DNA of 19,596 nucleotides from SCUN01 sp964343975 (GTDB lineage Bacteria; Acidobacteriota; Vicinamibacteria; Vicinamibacterales; SCN-69-37). A program made the translations under genes and the position numbers. Under the pieces are notes generated by a model that saw nothing but the letters and a program-made list of their open reading frames with translations, was not told the origin of the DNA and made no database searches. The stretch covers positions 1-19,596 of the forward strand of contig CAYFLU010000050.1 of the NCBI GenBank assembly GCA_964343975.1, written 5' to 3'. Shown here piece by piece: positions 8,176-17,262 of this stretch. Each line of letters begins with the position of its first letter. The first letter of the stretch is position 1.

Positions 8176-8830
8176 GCAGGACCGACCGGATTATCTCCGG
8201 AGTCACGTCGGCCAGCGAACCGACGATGCGGTCGGCCGTCAGTTGTGTGGCGGGATACGTCGTGGTCACGGCGATGGTCTTCATGCCGGCGGCACGCGCC
8301 GAGTCGAGTCCCCACATGGAATCCTCGATCGCTACACAGTCGATCGGGTGGACCTGCAAGCGTCTCGCAGCCTCGAGGTACGGGGCCGGATGCGGCTTGT
8401 GCCGGTCGGCGTCATCCGCGCCGACGATGGCGGAGAAGGCGCTGCGGAGACCGGCGCCGTCGAGCACGCGCTCGATCTCGTGGCGGAACGATCCGGAGGC
8501 GATGGCGAGCGGAAAGTCCGACGCGAGGGCGCGGATGCAGGCCGAGGCGCCGGGAAACAGCACGGCCCCGGAGGTCATCAGGGCCTCGAAGGCCACGGAC
8601 TTGCGTGCGATGAAGGCCGCCACGAAGTCGTTGAGCGTGGGCGAGTCGCCGAGGCCGTGGTCGGTCGCGGCCGCGACGGCCAGATCGCGATCGCTGTAGC
8701 CGAGATACGACGTGTAGTAGCGCGCCTGGTCGAGCGGCACGCCGAGTTCTGCGAGGACCACACGCGACGCCTCGAAGTGCAGCTTCTCGGTGTCGGCGAT
8801 CACGCCATCGAAGTCGAAAATCACGGGCAT
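8168..8830 (-). CDS. HAD-superfamily hydrolase (subfamily IA, beta-phosphoglucomutase-like)
   Basis: This is a 220-aa haloacid-dehalogenase-type phosphatase or phosphomutase. The four HAD motifs are present: MPVIFDFDGVIADTE at the N-terminus (nucleophile Asp6, acid/base Asp8), AIASGS (motif II), the Lys in DRHKPHPAPYLEA (motif III) and AIEDSMWGLDSARAAGM (motif IV). An alpha-helical C1 cap with YLGYSD between motifs I and II resembles beta-phosphoglucomutase and sugar-phosphate phosphatases. The substrate cannot be read from sequence. The start ATG at 8830 gives the standard N-terminus; an alternative in-frame ATG at 8854 would add eight residues and share CATG with the rmlA start. Its end overlaps the cysD fragment by 8 bp, so it was probably the first gene of an operon that is now broken. 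Confidence 0.85.
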   Translation of the reverse strand: MPVIFDFDGVIADTEKLHFEASRVVLAELGVPLDQARYYTSYLGYSDRDLAVAAATDHGLGDSPTLNDFVAAFIARKSVAFEALMTSGAVLFPGASACIRALASDFPLAIASGSFRHEIERVLDGAGLRSAFSAIVGADDADRHKPHPAPYLEAARRLQVHPIDCVAIEDSMWGLDSARAAGMKTIAVTTTYPATQLTADRIVGSLADVTPEIIRSVLHG

Positions 8831-8839
8831 GGGTCCATC

Positions 8840-8845
8840 TACAAT
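8840..8845 (+). promoter_or_regulatory. Candidate -10 box of rmlA (leaderless-type spacing)
   Basis: TACAAT (5 of 6 to TATAAT) lies with exactly 7 nt between it and the rmlA ATG, so transcription would start at or next to the start codon. No Shine-Dalgarno sequence precedes the ATG and no good -35 element is visible. The site lies in the 22-bp gap between the divergent HAD and rmlA genes. Confidence 0.4.
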
Positions 8846-8852
8846 ACTAGGC

Positions 8853-9719
8853 ATGGCGAGACGAGGCATCATTCTGGCTGGCGGCGCGGGCACGCGCCTC
8901 TATCCGGCCACCAAGGCGCTGTCGAAGCAGCTGCTGCCGATTTACGACAAGCCGATGATCTATTACCCGCTGAGCACGCTGATGCTCGCGGGCATCCGCG
9001 ACATCCTGATCATCTCCACACCGCGCGATACCCCGGCATTCGAGCGCCTGCTGGGCGACGGTGCGGAGTGGGGCATGCGGCTGCAGTACGCCGTGCAGCC
9101 CGACCCGGGCGGACTCGCGCAGGCGTTCATCATCGGCCGCGACTTCGTCGGCACGGATCCCTCCGTGCTGATTCTCGGTGACAACGTGTTCCACGGCGAC
9201 AAGCTGCCGCAGCTCCTGCACTCGGCGGAGTCGCGCGCGAGCGGCGCCACGGTGTTTGCGTATCACGTCACCGACCCCGAGCGGTACGGCGTCGTCGACT
9301 TCGATGCGGAGGGCCGCGCGCGGTCGATCGAGGAGAAGCCGAAGCAGCCGAAGTCGAACTTTGCGGTGACGGGGTTGTATTTCTACGATGGCCGCGCCGC
9401 GGAATTCGCGGCGGCATTGAAGCCGTCGGCGCGCGGTGAGTTGGAGATCACCGATCTCAACCGCTGCTACCTCGATCGCGGTGAGTTGCACGTCGAAGTG
9501 ATGGGCCGCGGCTACGCGTGGCTCGACACGGGCACGCACGCGTCGCTGCTCGAAGCCAGTCAGTTCATCGAGATCATCGAACGGCGGCAGGGACTGAAGA
9601 TCGCCTGCCCGGAAGAGATCGCGTATCGCAACGGGTTCATCGACGCGACCCAGCTCCGTACGCTCGCGGCGGCGTTCCGCGGCGGTGAGTACGGCGAGTA
9701 CCTGTTGTCACTGCTCTGA
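8853..9719 (+). CDS. rmlA: Glucose-1-phosphate thymidylyltransferase
   Basis: The 288-aa enzyme converts dTTP and glucose-1-phosphate to dTDP-glucose, the first step toward dTDP-L-rhamnose and other dTDP-deoxysugars for surface polysaccharides. The N-terminal signature GGAGTRLYPATKALSKQL is complete, followed by YDKPMIYYPLSTLMLAGI, the QPDPGGLAQAF motif, the LGDNVFHG metal/nucleotide site, and the EEKPKQPKSNFAVTGLYFYD and YAWLDTGTHASLLEAS segments. Length is normal for RmlA/RfbA. The start is ATG at 8853 (MARRGIILAGG); an upstream in-frame ATG at 8790 would run back through the HAD gene and is rejected. No rmlB, rmlC or rmlD is adjacent. The last 12 bp overlap the convergent acyltransferase gene. 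Confidence 0.95.
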   Translation: MARRGIILAGGAGTRLYPATKALSKQLLPIYDKPMIYYPLSTLMLAGIRDILIISTPRDTPAFERLLGDGAEWGMRLQYAVQPDPGGLAQAFIIGRDFVGTDPSVLILGDNVFHGDKLPQLLHSAESRASGATVFAYHVTDPERYGVVDFDAEGRARSIEEKPKQPKSNFAVTGLYFYDGRAAEFAAALKPSARGELEITDLNRCYLDRGELHVEVMGRGYAWLDTGTHASLLEASQFIEIIERRQGLKIACPEEIAYRNGFIDATQLRTLAAAFRGGEYGEYLLSLL

Positions 9720-10847
9720 CGCGCCGGTGCTCGTGAGGCGGCGCCCGAGCGCGATGCCCGGGCGTTCGATCCAGCGGTAGGCGGCGTCCGCCATGACGAT
9801 GGTCACGGCGACTGCCGAGACGACGAGCACGCCCATCGGCGCACGGCCGACGCCGGCGCGCAGCACGGTGATCAGCACGATGGTGTGGAGCAGGTACAGG
9901 CTGTACGCGCGCGCGCCGATCCACTGCCACACGCCGCCGCGCAGGTGTTCGCCGATGCGCACCGAGCTTGCGGCACATGAGACGAGCAGCCAGCTGCCGA
10001 TCGCGATCGGGATATCCCGGAAGAAGTAGGCGGGCCCGGGCAGCTGGCTCCCCAATCCATAGAGCAGCCAGCCTGCCAACCACATCGCCACGCGCGTGCT
10101 TGGTGACGTTCGCCGATACCACGCGGCCACCGCAGTGCGGTGACGCGCGAACAGCGCGCCGGCCACCATGGCCGACGCGGCGATGAGCGTCGTTCCGAGA
10201 TCGATGTGCGGCCAGTACTTCGCGGCGACCCGCTCGAGCAAGGCGCCCGTGACGGCCAGCGTGAGGCCCGTCGTGATCAGGCGCGCCGACGACTGACGCA
10301 TCGCGATCGGCGACAGCCACGGAAACACGAGCGACAGCCGCATCTCATGCACGAGCGACCACAGCACGGGAATGAGTGCGGTGTTGGCGAACAGTCCGAT
10401 CAGCAGGACGTGCTGCGCGATCACCGCCGCGTCGACGCCGGGGCGTCCGACCGCATTGAACCAGGCGCTGAAGCGGGCATCATCCGTCGCGGGCCACCCC
10501 CAGGCACACAGCACGGCCAGCGTCAGCGCGGCGAGATAGGCCGGATACAGTCGGCAGACGCGCCGGATCAGAAACACGCGCGGCGGCCGGGGAGTACCGG
10601 TCACCGCCGGCAGAGACAGGACCGCGCCGCTGATCAGGAAGAACAGGATGACCGCCTCGTGGCCGGCGACCAATGGCGCCAGCGGCGACCGGAGCAGCCA
10701 GTGCTCGAACGCAGCCGGCCAGGAGCCGGGCACGCGCAGCGTGGCCAGCACATGCGACGCCACGACCACGCACGCCGCGATGCCCCGGAGAGCATCGAGT
10801 GCGGGAATGTGCGCGGGGTGTGCGTGGGAAGTGGCCGTTGCGCTCAC
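9708..10847 (-). CDS. Acyltransferase family 3 membrane protein (OafA/YrhL-like)
   Basis: This integral membrane O-acyltransferase, about 379 aa, would transfer acetyl or acyl groups to a cell-surface or secreted carbohydrate. It starts with the family signature IPALDALRGIAACVVVASHVL, followed by FFLISGAVLSLP, the RRVCRLYPAYLAAL motif, WSLVHEMRLSLVFPWL and roughly ten hydrophobic helices. Near the C-terminus it has YSLYLLHTIVL and a WIERP motif typical of OafA-like proteins. The start is uncertain: GTG at 10847 gives a short hydrophilic lead-in and sits 28 bp after the DUF1684 stop; no strong ribosome site is visible. Longer in-frame extensions run into the DUF1684 gene and are unlikely. It is the last gene of the minus-strand fatty-acid operon and meets rmlA tail to tail with a 12-bp overlap. 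The acceptor sugar is unknown. Confidence 0.87.
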   Translation of the reverse strand: MSATATSHAHPAHIPALDALRGIAACVVVASHVLATLRVPGSWPAAFEHWLLRSPLAPLVAGHEAVILFFLISGAVLSLPAVTGTPRPPRVFLIRRVCRLYPAYLAALTLAVLCAWGWPATDDARFSAWFNAVGRPGVDAAVIAQHVLLIGLFANTALIPVLWSLVHEMRLSLVFPWLSPIAMRQSSARLITTGLTLAVTGALLERVAAKYWPHIDLGTTLIAASAMVAGALFARHRTAVAAWYRRTSPSTRVAMWLAGWLLYGLGSQLPGPAYFFRDIPIAIGSWLLVSCAASSVRIGEHLRGGVWQWIGARAYSLYLLHTIVLITVLRAGVGRAPMGVLVVSAVAVTIVMADAAYRWIERPGIALGRRLTSTGASEQ

Positions 10848-10875
10848 GCGCCGCAGGACCGCCCGATGGTGGCGG

Positions 10876-11520
10876 TCATTGCAGACGTTCGCCGGCGCGT
10901 ACGGCGGTGATGAGACGGTTCTCGCGCGGGGGGACCGGGCATTCATACCCGGGGTTGAACACGCAGTAGGGGTGATAGGCGCGATTGAAATCGAGATCGT
11001 AGAGCCCGGTCGGGGTGCGCGTGAGCTCGAGATAGCGTCCGCCGCCGTAGGTCTCCTTGCCGCTCGTGGCATCCGTGAACGGCACGAAGAGACGGTTCAT
11101 GTCCGGCGCGTCGACTTCGCTGAATGCGGTGAGCGTGAGCTCGCCTGCGCCGGCCGACGGGAGCGTGAAGTGCAGCACGCCGATGCGACGCACCTTGCGC
11201 TTCTCGGTCGTGTGGCTCTGCGGCAGTTCGAGCACGGTCGCGCGATCGACGGTGCTGACTTCGAGACGCGCCGGCACACGGTACGACTCATCGATCGGAA
11301 AGTAGGCCAACGCCGTGAACGTCGCGACCTTGTCGGCCGGCAGCGGACTGTCTTTGCTCTTGAAGAACGCGTTGTTGTCGGCGCGCAGACGGTCGATCGT
11401 GGCGCGATACGGGCCATCGTCGGGCGGCGGCGGCCCGGAGGTGCACGCCACCGCAGTGGCGATGACGGCCACGGGAAGAAGCGACAAGAGAGCGCGTCGA
11501 CGCATCGCTGTCATTCTCAC
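10876..11520 (-). CDS. DUF1684 domain lipoprotein
   Basis: This is a lipoprotein of about 210 residues belonging to the DUF1684 family, whose function is not known. The N-terminus has arginines, a hydrophobic core and a lipobox-like end (ATAVAC-TSG), so it is probably exported and lipid-modified. The family signature is near the C-terminus: DFNRAYHPYCVFNPGYECPVPPRENRL, with two cysteines and PPxEN. A GTG at 11520 overlaps the acyl-CoA dehydrogenase stop by four bases (GTGA); ATGs at 11514 and 11505 are equally possible and all keep the signal peptide. The tight spacing on both sides places it in the fad operon. A link to lipid or envelope metabolism is only a context inference. Confidence 0.85.
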   Translation of the reverse strand: MRMTAMRRRALLSLLPVAVIATAVACTSGPPPPDDGPYRATIDRLRADNNAFFKSKDSPLPADKVATFTALAYFPIDESYRVPARLEVSTVDRATVLELPQSHTTEKRKVRRIGVLHFTLPSAGAGELTLTAFSEVDAPDMNRLFVPFTDATSGKETYGGGRYLELTRTPTGLYDLDFNRAYHPYCVFNPGYECPVPPRENRLITAVRAGERLQ

Positions 11521-13268
11521 ACGAACGCGTAGCCCTTCTTCTCGTAGGCTGCGTCGGAGAGCGCGCGTCGGGCCTCGATGGTGTTCACCACCGGGGTCTT
11601 GAGCAGCTTCCGCAGCGCGCTCTGCATGACTTTCAGGGTGTCGCCACTGCAGAGCACGGGCAGGGCCGTCTTCGCGTTCGCTTCCACCCGGAGCGCGGCG
11701 TCGTGCACGATCACGGCCGCCGCCGTCTTGTGCAACGGCGTGGCCTGCGCCTCGGCGCGGAGGAAGGCGCTTTCGGCGGCGAAGGTGTCGGTGATGATGT
11801 CGGCGGCCAACATCAGTATTTCCTGCTCCTTGTCGACCTCCGCGCGGTACTTCTGCATCGCGAGGCCGAGTACCGCGATCGCCACCTTCTTCATGCCCGC
11901 CACGGCTTCGGCGATCTCATCCTTCTTGCCGCCGAAGAGTCCCATCACCGTGGCGCTGATCAGTTCGGTCTGCAGTTGCTGAGCCGCGGGAATCAATGGC
12001 AATCCGCCCTTGAGCGCGCGCTTCATCAGCATGCCCGGCACGAGCAGCCGGTTGATCTCGTTCGTGCCTTCGAAGATGCGGTTTACGCGCGCATCGCGGT
12101 AGTGCCCTTCGGCCGGGTAGTCGTGCACGAAGCCGTTGCCGCCGTGCATCTGCACGTTCTCATCGACGATGAAGTCGGAGAGTTCCGAGCCGGCTATCTT
12201 GAGGATTGACGCTTCGATCGCGAACTCCTCGAGGGCGGCCAGCGCGCGATCCGCATGTGTACCGGTGGTCGCCGACGCGATCGCGCGATCGATCAGACCC
12301 GTCGTCCGATACAGCATCGACTCGAGCGCGTAGACGCGCGCCGTCATCTCACCGACCTTGTGGCGGATGGCGCCGAACGAGGCCAGAGGCTGGCCGAACT
12401 GACGTCGCGTCGCCGTGTACTTCACCGCTTCGGCGAGCACCGACTTCGATCCACCGAGGCACATCGAGGCGAGCTTGAAGCGGCCGTAGTTCAGCACGTT
12501 GAAGGCGATCTTCGCGCCCTTGCCGACGTCGCCGAGCAGGTTCTCGGCCGGCACACGCGCGTCCTGCAGAATCACCGGGGTTGTGGAGGACCCGTGCAGG
12601 CCCATCTTGTGTTCTTCCTTGCCCGAACTCACGCCGGGGAAGCTGCGCTCCACGATGAAGGCGGAGAAGTGTTCGCCGCCGACCTTCGCGAACACGATGT
12701 AGACGTCGGCAAAGCCGCCGTTCGTGATCCACATCTTCTCGCCGTTGAGCACCCACGAGCCGTCGGCGGCCTTCGTCGCTTTCGCGCGCGCGCCGAGGGC
12801 GTCGGAGCCGGAGCCGGACTCGCTGAGGCAGTAGGCGCCGACCCATTCGCCCGACAGGATCTTCGGCAGATATTTCTGCTTCTGCGCTTCCGTCCCGAAG
12901 CACAGGAGCGGAATCACGGTGAGGCCGGTCTGCGCGCCGAACGTCGTGCTGAACGACGCGCACTGTCCCATGGCTTCGCCGACGACGACCGCGGCGGCTT
13001 TGTCGAGCCCGACGCCGCCGTACTCCTCGGGCGTGTCGGTGCCGATGAGGCCGAGTTCACCGGCGCGGCGAAGCAGTGTTTTCGACAGATCCCACTGCTT
13101 TTGTTCGAGGGCGGGCGTGGCCGGCGCCACCTCGCCGCGCGCGAACTCGTCGGCTGTCTGGAGGATCAGCCGATGCTCGTCGCTCAAACGCTCCCGTGTC
13201 AGCACATCCGCCGGCATCGTCTCGATGAGCAGCCAGTCGCCGCCTTTGCGCATCGTGTTGTTCGACAT
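11517..13268 (-). CDS. fadE: Acyl-CoA dehydrogenase (FadE-type, 583 aa)
   Basis: This flavoenzyme catalyses the first step of beta-oxidation, making trans-2-enoyl-CoA. The order is the N-terminal alpha domain (about 30-140), the FAD/substrate beta domain with CLSESGSGSDALGARAKA (148-164) and WVLNGEKMWITNGG (172-185), then the C-terminal helical domain with RRQFGQPLASFGAIRHKVGEM (289-308) and VNRIFEGTNEINR (395-407). Glu400 of FEGTNEI is at the catalytic base position of medium- and very-long-chain enzymes. An extra helical C-terminal region of about 160 residues gives the long form seen in Bacillus FadE (594 aa). The ATG at 13268 has AGAGG seven bases upstream. It lies 26 bp after fadA in the operon and overlaps or abuts the DUF1684 start. 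Chain-length preference is not readable. Confidence 0.95.
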   Translation of the reverse strand: MSNNTMRKGGDWLLIETMPADVLTRERLSDEHRLILQTADEFARGEVAPATPALEQKQWDLSKTLLRRAGELGLIGTDTPEEYGGVGLDKAAAVVVGEAMGQCASFSTTFGAQTGLTVIPLLCFGTEAQKQKYLPKILSGEWVGAYCLSESGSGSDALGARAKATKAADGSWVLNGEKMWITNGGFADVYIVFAKVGGEHFSAFIVERSFPGVSSGKEEHKMGLHGSSTTPVILQDARVPAENLLGDVGKGAKIAFNVLNYGRFKLASMCLGGSKSVLAEAVKYTATRRQFGQPLASFGAIRHKVGEMTARVYALESMLYRTTGLIDRAIASATTGTHADRALAALEEFAIEASILKIAGSELSDFIVDENVQMHGGNGFVHDYPAEGHYRDARVNRIFEGTNEINRLLVPGMLMKRALKGGLPLIPAAQQLQTELISATVMGLFGGKKDEIAEAVAGMKKVAIAVLGLAMQKYRAEVDKEQEILMLAADIITDTFAAESAFLRAEAQATPLHKTAAAVIVHDAALRVEANAKTALPVLCSGDTLKVMQSALRKLLKTPVVNTIEARRALSDAAYEKKGYAFV

Positions 13269-13294
13269 ATCAGGTCCTCTCTTACTCTTACGTC

Positions 13295-14461
<1,167 letters not shown>

Positions 14462-14465
14462 ACGG

Positions 14466-15119
14466 TCACTCGTAATCTCCGAGGAGTTCCTCGAGCGCTT
14501 CGCCCACTTCCACGGTGTGACCGTCGAACAGATGATTCGCGGCGTCGATCACGACCAGTTCCTTCGGTTCGTGCAGCTTCGCGTACCACGCCCACATGTC
14601 CTGCACGGCGCAGATCTCGTCACTCTCACCCTGCACGAAGAACTTCGGTTTCTCGGTGGCCAGCGTGTTCGGCCACTCGTAGTTCGTGCGCAGTTCGCCC
14701 TCGACGGCGCCGCGAAACACCCACGGCGGCGCGATGCCGATCAATACCGACACACGCGGATCGACCGCGCCGGCTTCGAGCGCGACCCACGAGCCGAACG
14801 AAAAGCCGGCCGCCCAGATCGGCAGGCCCGGATAGCGCGCCGCGATGAAGTCGACGGCGGCCGTGAAGTCGCCGCGCTCGCCGACGCCGTGATCGAACGT
14901 GCCTTCGCTCCGGCCGACGCCGCGGAAGTTGAACCGGAGCACGGCGCAGCCGATGCGCTGCAATCCCTTCGATCCTTGAAACACGGCTTTGGTGTGCATC
15001 GTGCCGCCGCCGCCGAGCAGCGGATGCGGATGCGCGAACACGACCGCCGCGCGCGGCGTGGCCGGCGCGTCGAGCAGGCCTTCAATACGCCCGGCGGGGC
15101 CGGGGAATTCAACAGTCAT
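14466..15119 (-). CDS. Alpha/beta hydrolase (COG2945-like) inside the fad operon
   Basis: This is a 217-aa single-domain alpha/beta hydrolase, cytoplasmic, with no signal peptide. The catalytic triad is visible: Ser107 in GFSFGS (105-110), Asp167 in QGESDEIC and His196 in AANHLFDG. The N-terminal AHPHPLLGGGGTMHTK and LRFNFRGVGRSEG motifs are typical of the COG2945 predicted hydrolases. The ATG at 15119 is 13 bp after the fadN stop and has GAGG five bases upstream (TTGAGGCACTG). It lies between fadN and fadA, a place not occupied in the Bacillus fadNAE operon. A role as an acyl-CoA thioesterase or as an esterase that releases fatty acids would fit the context, but nothing in the sequence proves the substrate. 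Confidence 0.88.
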   Translation of the reverse strand: MTVEFPGPAGRIEGLLDAPATPRAAVVFAHPHPLLGGGGTMHTKAVFQGSKGLQRIGCAVLRFNFRGVGRSEGTFDHGVGERGDFTAAVDFIAARYPGLPIWAAGFSFGSWVALEAGAVDPRVSVLIGIAPPWVFRGAVEGELRTNYEWPNTLATEKPKFFVQGESDEICAVQDMWAWYAKLHEPKELVVIDAANHLFDGHTVEVGEALEELLGDYE

Positions 15120-15132
15120 CAGTGCCTCAATC

Positions 15133-17262
15133 TCAATTCCTGAGCGGCTTTCCGGTCTTCAGCGTATGGGCAATGCGCTCGAGCGTTTTGGCTTCGCCGC
15201 ACAAACTCAGGAAGCCTTCGCGTTCGAGGTCGAGCAGATGTTGTTCGGTGACGATCGTGGGCGCCGTGCTGTCGCCGCCCGCGAGCACGCGCGCGATCTT
15301 GCGTCCGATGAGCGCGTCGTGGTCGCTGATCCGGCCGGCGCGCCAGGCGAGATGCACGCCGAGCGAGAGCAGCGCGAAGGTATCCGCGCCGCCCACCGCG
15401 ATGTCGGTGCGCGGCTGCGGCGGCTGATAGCCTGCGCGCACCCGTGCCAGCGCCACCGCTTTCGCATCCTCGAGCAGACGATCGCGGTTCATCGTCACGC
15501 CATCCACGTCGCGGAGGTAGCCGATCTTCCGTGCCTCGTCGCCGCTCGTGCTGACCTTCGCGAAGCCGATCGTCTCGAACGAGGCCTGCGCGTTGCCGGT
15601 GCGCAGGAGCATTTCCTTCGTGCCGCCGCCGGCCGGCAGGAGGCCGACGCCGACTTCGACGAGGCCCATGTACGTTTCCGCGGCCGCCTGCACGCGGTCC
15701 GCATGCAGGGCGATTTCGCAGCCACCGCCGAGCGCGAGCCCGGCCGGCGTCACCACGACCGGCACCGGCGACGTCTTCAACGCCATCGTCGCGCCCTGAA
15801 ACGCGCGCACCATCTGGTCGATGTCGTCCCACTCGCCCTCTTGCGCGGCGAGGAGCACGAGCATCAGGTTGGCGCCGGCGCAGAAGTTCGCGGCGTCGTT
15901 GCCGATCACGAGCGCCTGGAAGTGGCGCGTGGCCTCGGCGACGCCTTCGTGCAGCATCGCGATCGTGTCGCCGCCGATCGTGTTCATCTTCGAGTGGAAT
16001 TCCACGCACAGCACGCCGTCGCCCAGATCGCGGAGACTGGCGCCGTCGGTGCGCTTCACCACGCGGCTCTTCGACAGCAGGGTGGACGCCGGGATGGTCT
16101 CGCCGCGCAGGACGGCGGCGGTTTCAAACGGACCGAGTTCCCAGCCGAAGCCGTGCTTCATGGCCAGGTCGGTGGCGGCGTGATTCGCAAACGGCGCGTG
16201 CGCCGCCGCGTAGTCGAGTGACGGCGTGAGGGTCTCACGCAAGAGCGCGCCGGCCTTGTCGTCCGCGCTCATGAGGAAGCGCAGCCGTTCGGGCAGCGCG
16301 TCGATCGTCTTCGCGGTGTCGAGCGAGGCGATCTTCACCTTCGCCGCGTCGCGGTAGTCGAACGTGGCGAGATCGAGCGTCAGGATCTTCGACCCGTCCG
16401 GCGTCTTCACCTTCTTGTAGAAGCCCTGGCCGGCCTTGTCGCCGATCAGGCCCTTCTCGAGCATCGTCTTCACGAAAACCGGCAGCGCGAATGCGCGGCC
16501 CTGTTCCGGCGGCAAGCGACGTTCGAGATCGGCGGCGACGTGCGCGAGCACATCGAGACCGGCGATGTCGACCGTGCGGAAGCTCGCGCTCTTGGGCCGT
16601 CCGATCGCCGGGCCGGTGATCGCGTCGACCTCTTCGATCGTGTAGCTGCCGTTCGCCACCGCGTGCATCAGCCGGACGATGCCGAAGATGCCGAGGTGGT
16701 TCGCGATGAACGCGGGCGTGTCGGCCGCGGGCACGATCACCTTGCCCAAACGGCGATCGATGAAGTCGCCGAGGGCCTGGGCCACGGCCGGATCTGTATC
16801 GGGGGTGGCGATCAGCTCCACCAGACGCAGATAGCGCGGCGGATTGAAGAAGTGCGTGCCGAGCCAGTGCGCGCGGAAGCCGGCCGAGCGCCCTTCGGCG
16901 ATGGCCGCGAGCGAAATCCCCGAGGTGTTCGACGACACGATCGCGTGCGGCGCCCGCACGGCGTCGACGCGCGCGAGCAACTGCTGCTTCACGTCGAGCC
17001 GCTCGACGATGGCTTCGATGATCCAGTCGGTGTCGGCGAGGGCGCTGAGGTCATCGAAGCTGCCCGTACGGATGCGTGACGCGTACTCGGGCAGGAACAG
17101 CGGCGCCGGCTGCATCTTCTTCAGCTTCGCGAGGCCGGCGTCGGCGGCGTCCTTCGTCAGGTCGAGGAGCCGGACCGGCAGGCCCGCGTTGGCCAGGTGC
17201 GCGGCGATCTGCGCGCCCATGACGCCGGCGCCCAGCACGGCAGCGGAGTGGATACGTGTCAC
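15133..17262 (-). CDS. fadN: 3-hydroxyacyl-CoA dehydrogenase / enoyl-CoA hydratase (FadN-type)
   Basis: This 709-aa bifunctional enzyme does the middle two steps of beta-oxidation. The domain order is dehydrogenase first, hydratase last, the reverse of E. coli FadB/FadJ and the same as Bacillus FadN (about 790 aa). The NAD-binding domain opens with VLGAGVMG (GxGxxG at 11-16). SSNTSG (110-115), His137 in GTHFFNPP and Glu149 in LVELI are the dehydrogenase active-site residues. A C-terminal dehydrogenase domain spans about 185-390. The hydratase domain from about 400 has GLALGGGCE (Glu516) and LVEVGVGLLPAGGG (Glu536), the two hydratase glutamates. The start is GTG at 17262, overlapping the TetR stop by GTGA, with GAGG five bases upstream, which fixes this start well. 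Confidence 0.94.
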   Translation of the reverse strand: MTRIHSAAVLGAGVMGAQIAAHLANAGLPVRLLDLTKDAADAGLAKLKKMQPAPLFLPEYASRIRTGSFDDLSALADTDWIIEAIVERLDVKQQLLARVDAVRAPHAIVSSNTSGISLAAIAEGRSAGFRAHWLGTHFFNPPRYLRLVELIATPDTDPAVAQALGDFIDRRLGKVIVPAADTPAFIANHLGIFGIVRLMHAVANGSYTIEEVDAITGPAIGRPKSASFRTVDIAGLDVLAHVAADLERRLPPEQGRAFALPVFVKTMLEKGLIGDKAGQGFYKKVKTPDGSKILTLDLATFDYRDAAKVKIASLDTAKTIDALPERLRFLMSADDKAGALLRETLTPSLDYAAAHAPFANHAATDLAMKHGFGWELGPFETAAVLRGETIPASTLLSKSRVVKRTDGASLRDLGDGVLCVEFHSKMNTIGGDTIAMLHEGVAEATRHFQALVIGNDAANFCAGANLMLVLLAAQEGEWDDIDQMVRAFQGATMALKTSPVPVVVTPAGLALGGGCEIALHADRVQAAAETYMGLVEVGVGLLPAGGGTKEMLLRTGNAQASFETIGFAKVSTSGDEARKIGYLRDVDGVTMNRDRLLEDAKAVALARVRAGYQPPQPRTDIAVGGADTFALLSLGVHLAWRAGRISDHDALIGRKIARVLAGGDSTAPTIVTEQHLLDLEREGFLSLCGEAKTLERIAHTLKTGKPLRN

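Noticed and set aside
8790..8852. Upstream ATG (8790) as the start of rmlA
   Set aside because: The extra 21 residues lie antisense to the HAD catalytic motif region and are not part of the RmlA fold, which begins at MARRGIILAGG.
10848..11072. N-terminal extension of the acyltransferase into the DUF1684 gene
   Set aside because: The extension is hydrophilic, of unusual composition and overlaps a well-supported gene; the family signature begins just after the GTG at 10847.
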